Below, piece by piece: positions 42,346 through 50,452 of a stretch of 54,478 bases of DNA. A program made the translations under genes and the position numbers. This stretch comes from Intrasporangium_A sp039812505 (GTDB taxonomy: Bacteria; Actinomycetota; Actinomycetes; Actinomycetales; Dermatophilaceae). The notes under the pieces were generated by a model. That model saw nothing but the letters and a program-made list of their open reading frames with translations, had not been told where the DNA came from and made no database searches. The DNA is taken from assembly GCF_039812505.1 (NCBI RefSeq), contig NZ_JBDIAQ010000007.1, positions 1-54,478 of the forward strand. Reading direction: 5' to 3'. Numbering within the stretch: the stretch's first letter is position 1; each line of letters starts with the position of its first letter.

Positions 42346-45300
42346 GTGAGCCTGCCGGCGAGCACCGGCCCGGCCTGGAGTGTCGGGGACAGCCTGGAGC
42401 GGGTCCGGGCCGCCCTCACCGGCCGGGTCGCATCGGTCCGGCAGCTGGGCGATGGCAGCCTGCTGGCCAACTGCGTCAACCCGGGCCACCCCGACCGGCA
42501 CCCGAGCATGCACATCTCGCACGTGGTCACCGAGCACGGCGGGCGCACCCTGTTCCACTGCGCCTCCTGTGAGCAGGCCTGCTCGCAGGAGGACTATGCC
42601 AACTGGTGCGGGCTGGAGGCCGACGACCTGTTCGATGACCGGCGGTGGAACCTGCGCCACCCCGACGGGCGGGCCGGGCCGGGCCGCCGCAAGCCGGTAC
42701 GCCAGCGCCGGACCGGGGCCACGTTCGGCCGGCTCGGCCCGCTGCCCAAACCGATCGCCACGGACCTGCCGGGGCTGCTCGGCCAGCCCGGCCCGCAGCC
42801 GGAGCTGGCTCCGTCCAGCGGGCACGAGCACGACTGGGTCGCCGTCGAGACCTACGACTACCTCGACGCCGGCGGGAAGCCGTTCCACCGGGTGCACCGA
42901 CACAAGTGCCGCACACCGGGTTGCGGCGCCAAGAACTTCCCGCAGGAGTACCTGACGCCCGGCGCCGACCCGGCCAGGCAGGCGCACTGGTTCTCGACGC
43001 AGAAGAGGGCCGGGATCGGCGCGTCGTGGAGCACCCGGCTCTACCGGCAGGCCGAGGTCGAGGCTGCCGTCGCCGCCGGCCGGGACGTGTGGATCCTCGA
43101 GGGCGAGAAGGACGTGCACACCGCCGAGGCGGCCGGGCTGGTCGCCACCACCAACCCCGGCGGGGGACGCAACTTCGCCGCGCACCTGGCCGAGCCGCTG
43201 GCCGGCGCCGCGCGGGTCAACTGCGTGCACGACCGGGACGAGACCGGGTATGCCCGCGCGGTCCGGCTCGAGGAGCTGCTGCGCGGGGTGCAGGCCGGCC
43301 AGGTGCGCCACTACCTGCCGGCGACCGAGGCGGCCAAGTCGGACTTCACCGACCACATCCAGGCCGGCCACGACGTGACCGGCCTGCTCGAGCTGCCGAT
43401 CGCGGCGTTCCAGGCATGGCACCAGCTCGGCACGAAGGTCACCCCCGCCGAGACGACGATCGAGACCTGCCTGGAGGAGGTGCACGCCCGGCTCCGGCTG
43501 GCCGAGCACGAACGCAAGCAGGGCCGCAAGGCGGCCGCCGGGGACAACCGCCGGTACGCCACCCGGTGGGCCAAGGAGGCGAGCCGGGCGCATGCCCGGC
43601 TCGTCGACGGCGCGCAGGCGATCGCGGCCATCACCGACCAGATCACCGACCCGGCCGGGCGGGCGTGGGCCGAGCAGGCCCTCGAGATCGCCGAGACCCG
43701 GCTGCGCACCCTGACCGGGATCGTGGCCGGCCTGTTCGAGCAGGTCGGCCAGATCGTCCCGCCCGAGGTCACGGCCGCCGCGATCACCCGTGCCGACCCG
43801 GTCACCGCCTCGGCCCAACCCGCGCGCCCCGGACCCGCCCTGCACGAGGACGCCGCCGATCCCGGGCTGGAGCCGGGCCGGCCCACCTTCGCGGTGATCC
43901 CCGGCGGCGGGGGAGGCGGCGGTCTGGCCGGGGTGCGCATCGAGCACGACGAGTTCGCGATCGTCGGTGACGAGCTGACCCAGGTGTTCTGGAAGTCCGC
44001 CGGCGCGGAGGCGACCCGGACCTACAAGCGGGTCATCAACGTGCCGATCACGTTGCACGCCAAGGAGATGGCCGAGTCCGAGGAGGACATCGACCTGGAG
44101 AACATCGACCTGGCCGCGCTCGGCGACCGGCAGGGCCGCGGCGCCACCGCGCGGGTGAGCAACCTGACCGCGATGACCCACGTGGTGCTGACGGTGCCGG
44201 CACCCGACGGCAGCCAGGCCCTGGTCCGGATCCCGCACGAGGAGTACGAGGACGGCAGCTTCCTGGCCCACCTGCCGGTGCCGCACCTGAACTACGCGCG
44301 CTCGCGGGCCGGGCGGGACAAGGTGATCACCGCGATCAACTACGTGTCCCCGCACACCGAGATCCGCACCTCCTACCGGGCCACCGGGTGGCGGCGGCAG
44401 CCGGACGGGTCCTCGATCTACCTGACCGCGGCCGGCGCGATCGGGGCCAAGGGCTTCCTGGACGTGCCCACCAACCTGGGCGGGGCGATGGCCCGGTTCG
44501 ACCTGCCCAACCCGAGCGACGAGGCGGCCCGGATCCGGCAGGCCTTCACCCGCGGCGCCGCCCCGCTGGTCGAGCAGTTCCCGGACCGGGTCGGGGCGGT
44601 GCTGGTCGGGCAGGCGTTCCGGGCCGCGATCGCCCCCAACGAGTGGGTGACCGTGCTCAGCGCGAGCCCGGGCGCCGGCAAGACCGGGCTGGCGTCGCTG
44701 GCCATGCACTTCTTCGGCGAGATGTGGGACCGCAACCGGTCGGTGTCCTCGATGTCGGGCAACGGCGCGACCGCGAACGCGTTGCGGATCTACGCGCACC
44801 AGGCCAAGGACGCGGTGCTGTTCCTGGACGACAACGCCCCCACGAACGGGGCCACCCAGGCGTGGGAGCGGCTCGAGACGACGATCCGGATGATCCACAA
44901 CCAGGAGGGCCGCGGCCGGGCCACCCGCAACGGGCAGGGCACCCTGCCCGAGTCCCGGCCCCGCACCTCCGGGCTGATCACCACCGAGCTGCCGCCGCGG
45001 GCCGGCAGCTCCGGCGGGCGCCGCGCGCTGGTCGTGCCGATGGACCGGCACGAGATCGACATCGGGCGGATCATCGACCTGGACGCCATGGATGCCCGGC
45101 ACGACCGGGCCCTGGTGATGTCCTCGTTCCTGCGCTGGGTCGCCGCCGACCACCAGGGCAGCCTGCTGCGGGCCAAGCACCTGCGCGACGAGTACGCCGC
45201 CGCGGTCAAGGCCGGCGCGACCAGCGCCAACCGCAAAGCGATCGAGGAGCACGGCGTCAAGGTCGCCGAGATCTGGGCCGGGTGGGGGCTGCTGCTCGAC

Positions 45301-47922
45301 TTCCTGCTCGACGTCGGCGCCCTTACCGGCCCCGAACAGGCCGCCTGGGCCGACCGGGTCCAGCAGGCGCTGCTGGTCGCCGCGGAGAGCGCCGACGACC
45401 CGGACCTGGTCGACTCCACCGGTTCCCGGGCGTGCGAGCTGCTGCGGTACGCCCTGACCAACGGGATCGCGTATGCCGCCGACGCCGCGACCGGCAAGGC
45501 GCCGCCGTTCCTCGAACGGCGCCTCGGGTGGCGCGAGCAGGGCCTGGCCGAGCCCGGCGACCCCAGCTCGTCCTGGAAGCCGGACCCGCGCGGCATCCTG
45601 CTGGGCCACGTCAACCGCGGACCGGACGGGCCCGACCCGGACCCGGAGCTGCTGTGTGACAAGGCCGCCCTGGCCGCCGTCCTGAAGGCCGCGGCCGCGC
45701 AGATGCCCGACACCTCGGCGCTGGATCCCGGCACCGTGCTGCGCGCCCTCGAGGAAGAAGGCGTGCTGAAGGTGCGCCACGAGCTGCGCCCTGGCGGGTC
45801 GGTCACCCGCCGCACCCTCGACCGGACCATCGGGTGCCTGACATCGGTGAGCGACCCGGGCAAACCACTGCGCGAGAAGCGGATCGTGCTGCGCCTGCCC
45901 GCCCTGTTCGGTGAGGACCTACCCGAGCGGGGCCAGCCCCCGACCAGCCCGCCCGGCGCCGGCCCGGACCAGCCCACCACGCCCGGCCAGGGCACCGGGC
46001 ACAACGCCGGCGAGAACCAGCCACCCATACCCACCGAAGACACCGACCCGTGGGGCACCGACCCCGAGGAGGAGCAGATGCAGGCGCCGCCGGCCACACC
46101 GACCGAGCACACCAACGCCGGCGGGCTGACCCTGCCCAAGACCAGCCACCTCGACACCCGCCCCTGCGCCCGGTGCGGACAACGATGCAGTGTCGAGCTG
46201 GGCGGGCTGCCGCTACACCTTCCCTGCTTCTGGGCCACCCACGCAGCCACCCTCGAGCAACTCCACGCCGAGATCCAAACCCGCACCACCACCGCGGGCA
46301 CCGCTACCGCTGGTGTTGGCATGCCCGACGAGCCCACACCCGCGGCGGACACGGCGCCGGCGGGCGCCGCGCGACCCACCAGGACCCCCGCTACTGCCAG
46401 CCCGTTCCGGGCCGCGGCCGCTGTCATCGACGTGGACCGGGCCTGGCTGCCGGACGGCACCGGGTTGCAGCTGCCCTACCGGATCGAGCACCTGGGCCAC
46501 CTCGAACAGCTCGGCCGCGACCTGGGTCTGGGCGCGCCACCGGTCGGGTGGCACGACTGGCCCGAGGCAGGCATCGTCGTGCCGACCCGGGCGCTGTGGG
46601 CCAGCCTCGGGGTCGAGGTCGACAAGCTGCCCGGGCTGCCCTCGAAGCGGGCCGACTGGCTCAAGAAGGCCTCAAAGGGGCTGCCCGCCCTGACCGACGC
46701 GGCCGCGGCCGGATGGGTGTTCGGCCGCGGCGACACCGACCCGGTGCTGCGTGGCTGCATCCGGCTGCGCCGGGCCGGGCAGGACCGCGGCCAGATCCGG
46801 ATCCTGATGAACGCCGGGTTCCCCGACGAGTGGGGCATCACCGAGCCGGTCGCCGACCCGGCCACCATCGTGCGGCGCCTGCAGCTGTTCACCGAGCTGG
46901 TCGGGATCCCGTTCGCGGCCGGCGGCTCGCCGATCTCGACCGCGATCGACCTGTTCGAGGCGGTCACCCCGGTCGGGACCCGCCGCAAGCTGGCCCCCGT
47001 CGACTGGGAGGCCGTGCCGCCGGCGTTCCTGCGCACCCTCGAGGAGCACTTCGACTGGACCCGCACCCCGAGCCGGGACGAGCTGGCCAAGGCACACCTG
47101 ATGCTGTGGGACCGGGGCCAGTCCTACCTGGCCACCTGGTCGCGGCTGCCGGTCGGGCTCGGCGCCCCGACCCACCTGGCCGGGCCGGTCACGTTCAACC
47201 CCAGACAGCCCGGCTGGTGGCGGATCACCGTGCCCGACCCGCGCCTGGACGGGCACCAGATGCGCCAGCCGTTCCCCGACCTGCTCGACCCGCACGGCAC
47301 CAGCGCCGGGCAGCAGCGCTGGGTCACCACCCCCGCGCTGGCCTACGCCATCGAGCACCTCGAGGCCACCGTGGCGATCAGCGAGGCCTGGGTGTGGCCG
47401 CCCGAGCGGTCCGCCCGCGCCCTGGAGAAGTTCTACGGGGTGATCCGGCTAGCCCTCAAACAGCTCGACCAGCAGCCCGGGCCGGACGCGCGGGCCGTCG
47501 AGGTCATGGTCAAGACCGTCTACAAGCAGTTCTCCGGCTACTTCACCTCCGACCACGCCGCGGCCGCCAAGTCCGAGCTGCACCAGCCGTACTGGTTCCA
47601 CGCCACGATCGCCCAGGCCCGGGTCGCGATCCTGCACCAGATCCTGGCCACCGGCGGCGGGATCCACGGGGCCGGGCCCTGGCCGCTGGTCGTGGCCAAC
47701 AACGACCTGATCGGCTACGCCGTCGACCAGCTCGGCGACACCGGCTGGCCCGGCAACCCGGCCAAGCTCGGCCGCACCCCCGGCGCGTACAAACCCGCCC
47801 GGCACGCGCCCCTACCCGAGCACGCCACCTACCTGACCGGGCAGCAGTGGCATGGCCTGGAGGCCACCACCGACTATCACCCCAGCGACCCCGAACAGGC
47901 CCAGCCTGGTGAGCGCCAGTGA
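42346..47922 (+). CDS. Zinc finger-Toprim primase-helicase fused to a Tap-like region
   Basis: 1858 residues from GTG 42346. The N-terminus has a primase-type zinc finger: Cys43, His48, Cys72 and Cys75 ('CVNPGHPDRHPSM', 'LFHCASCEQ'). A Toprim-like domain follows near 245-310 ('DVWILEGEKDVHTAEAAGL', 'NCVHDRDETGYARA'). A helicase-type NTPase has Walker A 'SPGAGKT' (774-780) and Walker B 'AVLFLDDN' (Asp near 828). Residues ~1270-1300 hold a Cys-x2-Cys...Cys pattern ('CARCGQRC'). From about 1370 the sequence ('LPYRIEHLGHLEQL', 'LGAPTHLAGPVTFNP', 'TTPALAYAIEHL', 'TIAQARVAILHQIL') resembles, from memory, Streptomyces Tap telomere-associated protein. The stop overlaps the next gene by ATGA-like GTGA. 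Unusual size and fusion. Confidence 0.8.
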   Translation: MSLPASTGPAWSVGDSLERVRAALTGRVASVRQLGDGSLLANCVNPGHPDRHPSMHISHVVTEHGGRTLFHCASCEQACSQEDYANWCGLEADDLFDDRRWNLRHPDGRAGPGRRKPVRQRRTGATFGRLGPLPKPIATDLPGLLGQPGPQPELAPSSGHEHDWVAVETYDYLDAGGKPFHRVHRHKCRTPGCGAKNFPQEYLTPGADPARQAHWFSTQKRAGIGASWSTRLYRQAEVEAAVAAGRDVWILEGEKDVHTAEAAGLVATTNPGGGRNFAAHLAEPLAGAARVNCVHDRDETGYARAVRLEELLRGVQAGQVRHYLPATEAAKSDFTDHIQAGHDVTGLLELPIAAFQAWHQLGTKVTPAETTIETCLEEVHARLRLAEHERKQGRKAAAGDNRRYATRWAKEASRAHARLVDGAQAIAAITDQITDPAGRAWAEQALEIAETRLRTLTGIVAGLFEQVGQIVPPEVTAAAITRADPVTASAQPARPGPALHEDAADPGLEPGRPTFAVIPGGGGGGGLAGVRIEHDEFAIVGDELTQVFWKSAGAEATRTYKRVINVPITLHAKEMAESEEDIDLENIDLAALGDRQGRGATARVSNLTAMTHVVLTVPAPDGSQALVRIPHEEYEDGSFLAHLPVPHLNYARSRAGRDKVITAINYVSPHTEIRTSYRATGWRRQPDGSSIYLTAAGAIGAKGFLDVPTNLGGAMARFDLPNPSDEAARIRQAFTRGAAPLVEQFPDRVGAVLVGQAFRAAIAPNEWVTVLSASPGAGKTGLASLAMHFFGEMWDRNRSVSSMSGNGATANALRIYAHQAKDAVLFLDDNAPTNGATQAWERLETTIRMIHNQEGRGRATRNGQGTLPESRPRTSGLITTELPPRAGSSGGRRALVVPMDRHEIDIGRIIDLDAMDARHDRALVMSSFLRWVAADHQGSLLRAKHLRDEYAAAVKAGATSANRKAIEEHGVKVAEIWAGWGLLLDFLLDVGALTGPEQAAWADRVQQALLVAAESADDPDLVDSTGSRACELLRYALTNGIAYAADAATGKAPPFLERRLGWREQGLAEPGDPSSSWKPDPRGILLGHVNRGPDGPDPDPELLCDKAALAAVLKAAAAQMPDTSALDPGTVLRALEEEGVLKVRHELRPGGSVTRRTLDRTIGCLTSVSDPGKPLREKRIVLRLPALFGEDLPERGQPPTSPPGAGPDQPTTPGQGTGHNAGENQPPIPTEDTDPWGTDPEEEQMQAPPATPTEHTNAGGLTLPKTSHLDTRPCARCGQRCSVELGGLPLHLPCFWATHAATLEQLHAEIQTRTTTAGTATAGVGMPDEPTPAADTAPAGAARPTRTPATASPFRAAAAVIDVDRAWLPDGTGLQLPYRIEHLGHLEQLGRDLGLGAPPVGWHDWPEAGIVVPTRALWASLGVEVDKLPGLPSKRADWLKKASKGLPALTDAAAAGWVFGRGDTDPVLRGCIRLRRAGQDRGQIRILMNAGFPDEWGITEPVADPATIVRRLQLFTELVGIPFAAGGSPISTAIDLFEAVTPVGTRRKLAPVDWEAVPPAFLRTLEEHFDWTRTPSRDELAKAHLMLWDRGQSYLATWSRLPVGLGAPTHLAGPVTFNPRQPGWWRITVPDPRLDGHQMRQPFPDLLDPHGTSAGQQRWVTTPALAYAIEHLEATVAISEAWVWPPERSARALEKFYGVIRLALKQLDQQPGPDARAVEVMVKTVYKQFSGYFTSDHAAAAKSELHQPYWFHATIAQARVAILHQILATGGGIHGAGPWPLVVANNDLIGYAVDQLGDTGWPGNPAKLGRTPGAYKPARHAPLPEHATYLTGQQWHGLEATTDYHPSDPEQAQPGERQ

Positions 47923-48554
47923 GTCCCGGCCCCGACGATCCGGGCATCACCCCGGGGCAGCCGCCCGGGCTCGACCCGTACCACGCGCACTCCTCCGCGA
48001 CCCGCGAGACCATCTTCGGGTTCATGACCGGCCGCGACGTCGAAGGCGCCCTCGACGAGGGCGACCCGCGCACCCAGCTGATCGCCGCGTACGGCGCCTC
48101 CCGACGCGACCCCACCCGGCCCGACACCGCCGCCGCGGCCAAGGCCCTCGGCGTCAGCCAACGCTCCGTGCAGCGCTGGCTGGCCGGCGGCGGCATCACC
48201 AGACGACACGCCTCGAAGCTGCGCAGCGCCTCCCGGCGGGCCATGACCACCAAACGCGGCCGGGCCCGCGCGATCAAGACGGCCGGGCTGAGCAGGCGCC
48301 CACCGGGCAAGAACGCGATCGCGGTCGGCGGGATCCAAGGCGTCCTGTCCGGGCAGACCGGCAACTACCGGCCCCGCACCACCGCCGTGCAGGTCACCGA
48401 CACCGACCTGGCCGCCATGCAACAGACGTGGGTCGAACACGGCGAGGCCGGCCTGAGCGCCTTCCTGCACCAACACTTCAACGAGCACTACATGGGCGAC
48501 TGGCACTTCAAATCCATCGAGACCCTCGACTGGGCCACCAGCACCCACTACTGA
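47919..48554 (+). CDS. Tpg-like HTH protein (candidate terminal protein)
   Basis: 211 residues from GTG 47919, overlapping the primase stop by 4 bases. After a 60-residue N-terminal part comes a helix-turn-helix 'AAKALGVSQRSVQRWLAGGG', then a basic helical segment ('KLRSASRRAMTTKRGRARAI') and a C-terminal domain ('AGLSAFLHQHFNEHYMGDWH'). The VSQR(S/T)VQR(W/Y) recognition helix and layout are those of the telomere terminal protein Tpg of Streptomyces, which is coded directly after tap there. It may prime replication of DNA ends or act as a replication initiator. The homology is judged by eye; a plain HTH regulator is the alternative. Confidence 0.6.
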   Translation: MSPGPDDPGITPGQPPGLDPYHAHSSATRETIFGFMTGRDVEGALDEGDPRTQLIAAYGASRRDPTRPDTAAAAKALGVSQRSVQRWLAGGGITRRHASKLRSASRRAMTTKRGRARAIKTAGLSRRPPGKNAIAVGGIQGVLSGQTGNYRPRTTAVQVTDTDLAAMQQTWVEHGEAGLSAFLHQHFNEHYMGDWHFKSIETLDWATSTHY

Positions 48555-48673
48555 GTCACCGCCTCACCCGCGGGGGCCCTGGGCTGTTGGGTGCTTGTGG
48601 GCAGGGGCCACGGGCCAAGCCGACGAATCTGCCGGGACGACTTGCTGCCTGGTTGACGGGTGAGGCCGGGGTG

Positions 48674-49291
48674 CTAGTGGGGCAGGGTGGTGATGTCGAT
48701 CGGCGGTGCGGTGTCGAGCCAGGCTTCGTGGCGGCCCTTGGCGAGCAGGTCGGCCCGGACGGCGATCCGCCAGGGCGCGACCTGCTCGAGGATCTGGTGT
48801 TTGGCGATCAGCGCCAGGGGCCGGTTCTCGTAGGTGATCGCCGCGGTGACGGCCCAGCCGGGGGGGATCGGGGCGGGTTTGACCGAGTGCAGGATCACCA
48901 CCATGAGCCGGTTCAGGCCGTACCCGGTGTGGGTCAGGTGGATCAGCCGGTGCGGCTCGTGCCAGCCCATCGCCCGCACCTGCGCGCTGATCGCCCGGCC
49001 GCGGGGGGAGCGGATCGCGATCAGCTGGGCCTGCAGGTGCGAGCGGTCCTTGGCCTGGCGGGCCAGCACATCGGCCGGTGGGGTCAGCAGCCCGCGCAGC
49101 CGGGCGGCGTGGGCCGGGTTGGGCCGGCTGGTGCCGGCGAGCCAGCGTTGGACGGTGCGCTGGCTGACCCCGACCTCGCCCGCGAACGCCCGGGTGGGCA
49201 GCGCGGTCGCGGACCGGCCGCCGTAGCCGAGCCAGATCGCCTGGCGCAGCTGCGCCGGGGACCACGCGTACCGGCCGGCGTCCTCACTCAC
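48674..49291 (-). CDS. HTH DNA-binding protein, paralogous HTH to the Tpg-like protein
   Basis: 205 residues from GTG 49291 on the minus strand. A helix-turn-helix 'AGEVGVSQRTVQRWLAGTSR' near residue 38-57 is nearly the same as that of the Tpg-like protein, but the rest ('LIHLTHTGYGLNRLMVVILH', 'GWAVTAAITYENRPLALIAK') is different. No Shine-Dalgarno precedes the GTG, but a TATAGT lies about 7 bases upstream of it on this strand, so the transcript may be leaderless. A perfect palindrome between it and the divergent peptidase gene is the likely operator. It is convergent with the Tpg-like gene. It could be a regulator of that locus or a second telomere-type protein. Confidence 0.75.
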   Translation of the reverse strand: MSEDAGRYAWSPAQLRQAIWLGYGGRSATALPTRAFAGEVGVSQRTVQRWLAGTSRPNPAHAARLRGLLTPPADVLARQAKDRSHLQAQLIAIRSPRGRAISAQVRAMGWHEPHRLIHLTHTGYGLNRLMVVILHSVKPAPIPPGWAVTAAITYENRPLALIAKHQILEQVAPWRIAVRADLLAKGRHEAWLDTAPPIDITTLPH

Positions 49292-49297
49292 CCCCGT

Positions 49298-49324
49298 GAC
49301 TATACCCCGTGACAGGGTATAGTC
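49298..49324. promoter_or_regulatory. Perfect palindrome GACTATACCC-N7-GGGTATAGTC with divergent promoters
   Basis: Arms of 10 bases (49298-49307 and 49315-49324). Each arm contains a TATAGT box, one on each strand, so two divergent -10 elements overlap the operator; plus-strand GTGACT at 49296-49301 lies 16 bases before its TATAGT. CCCCGTGAC also occurs twice, 13 bases apart. Binding of a dimer would block both promoters. The minus transcript would begin at about the GTG start (leaderless). Confidence 0.75.
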
Positions 49325-49356
49325 GCGGGGGATCGCGGGAGGAGGCTCGGGATCGG

Positions 49357-50079
49357 GTGGCCGGATGGGTGATCGTCGTTGTTGTGGTCGGGTCTGCCGC
49401 GGCCGGTCTGCGGGCGGCCCGGTGGCTTGAGCGCGGCGGCTGGCGCCGGCCCGGCGAGCAGGCGGCCCTGCCCCGCCTACCCTCGGTGCGGGTGCTGCTG
49501 GCCGGGTTGATGGGCGCCGCCGGCGCGCTGGTCGGGTGGGGCCTGCTGCGGCCGGGCTGGTGGCCGGCCGGGCTGGCCGGGCTGGTCTTCGTGCTCGCGG
49601 CGGCCCCCGGGGCGGTGGTGGACCTGGCGGTGCATCGGGTGCCCGAGCCGTTGGTGCTCACCATGCAGGCCGGCGTCGTGGCTCTCCTGCTGACCGGCGC
49701 GCTGGTGACCGGCGACTGGGGCAGCCTCGGGCGGGCGGTAGCCGCCGGGGTGACCGCGTGGCTGGCCGTTTTCGGGCTCGCTCTGGTCACGGGGCTGGGG
49801 TTCGCCGATGTGCAGCTGTTCGGCACGGCGGCCTTGTGCCTGGGCTGGGTCGGGTGGCTCCCGGCAGTCTGGGTGGTCGGGGCCGGGTTCGTCGTTGGTG
49901 GCCTGTGCGCGGCCGTCATGCGGGCCGCGGGCCGGTCCGGGCCGGTCCCGATGGCCCCCTCGATCGGGCTCGGGTTCCTGCTGACCGTGGCGACACTGCC
50001 AGCCGCAATAAGCACGCCGGACCTAGCCGGCGGCCTAGCCGCCCTCCTAGCCTCCGGCCCGGCGGCAGGGCGTGGCTGA
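49357..50079 (+). CDS. Prepilin peptidase-like membrane protein (A24-type, non-canonical motif)
   Basis: About 240 residues from GTG 49357 (GGGAGGAGG lies 11 bases before; GTG 49309 is in frame but less well placed). Six to seven hydrophobic segments fill the chain. The first Asp motif 'AVVDLAVHRVPEPL' matches the D-x6-P pattern of type IV prepilin peptidases. The second, usually GxGDxK, reads 'GLGFADVQLFG': the Asp is kept, but Gly before it and Lys after it are changed. As the window has one Flp pilin and three TadE-like proteins and no other peptidase, it is the probable processing enzyme. Its distance of 11 kb from the pilus operon is unusual. Confidence 0.75.
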   Translation: MAGWVIVVVVVGSAAAGLRAARWLERGGWRRPGEQAALPRLPSVRVLLAGLMGAAGALVGWGLLRPGWWPAGLAGLVFVLAAAPGAVVDLAVHRVPEPLVLTMQAGVVALLLTGALVTGDWGSLGRAVAAGVTAWLAVFGLALVTGLGFADVQLFGTAALCLGWVGWLPAVWVVGAGFVVGGLCAAVMRAAGRSGPVPMAPSIGLGFLLTVATLPAAISTPDLAGGLAALLASGPAAGRG

Positions 50080-50293
50080 CATGGACGCGGGTAGCGGGTG
50101 GCTCACCACCGAGCAAGCCGCCCGGCGGGCCGGGATCAAACCAGACACGCTGCGCCACTACGCCGCCCAAGGGCTGGCCCCGGCCCCGACCCGGTTCGGC
50201 CGCTCCCTGATGTGGGACCCCGCCGCGATCACCCACTGGCTGGCCACCCGCCCCGGGCGAGGGACACGCACCGACCTGCACCCGCGAGCGTGA
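50072..50293 (+). CDS. Small MerR/excisionase-like HTH protein
   Basis: 73 residues starting at GTG 50072, inside the peptidase 3' end (ATG 50081 also possible). 'LTTEQAARRAGIKPDTLRHY' is the winged-helix recognition part of MerR/AlpA/Xis proteins, followed by 'FGRSLMWDPAAITHWLATRP'. Such proteins act as excisionases or small activators in mobile elements. No integrase is in the window, so an excision role is only a possibility. Translation is coupled to the upstream peptidase by an 8-base overlap. Confidence 0.72.
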   Translation: MADMDAGSGWLTTEQAARRAGIKPDTLRHYAAQGLAPAPTRFGRSLMWDPAAITHWLATRPGRGTRTDLHPRA

Positions 50294-50339
50294 CCCCACC
50301 GCGCCAGTGGTGGTTGAACGGACATCAACCTCGCAACCG

Positions 50340-50370
50340 GGAGCCGTCTATGGCTCCAGGAGCACCGACA
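50340..50370 (-). repeat. Duplicated last codons of the STAND gene downstream of its stop
   Basis: On the minus strand the tail of the STAND gene ends 'AVSMLLEP' plus stop at 50453. About 105 bases downstream 'AVSVLLEP' plus stop recurs at 50346-50372 in coding order, with a GGAGCC-N6-GGCTCC hairpin (50340-50357). It is a relic of a second copy of the gene's end. Confidence 0.6.
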
Positions 50371-50452
50371 CGGCCGCATAGGGAAGACCTCCACGAGTCG
50401 GGGGGAACCTCACCCGACAGATCGACCGGGAACCTACATCGTCGTGGGGCTC

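Noticed and set aside
41992..45780. Very long open frame on the minus strand opposite the primase-helicase gene
   Set aside because: In GC-rich DNA the strand opposite a long gene is often free of stops. The translation is a low-complexity Gly/Arg/Gln mix without a domain, while the plus strand has clear motifs.
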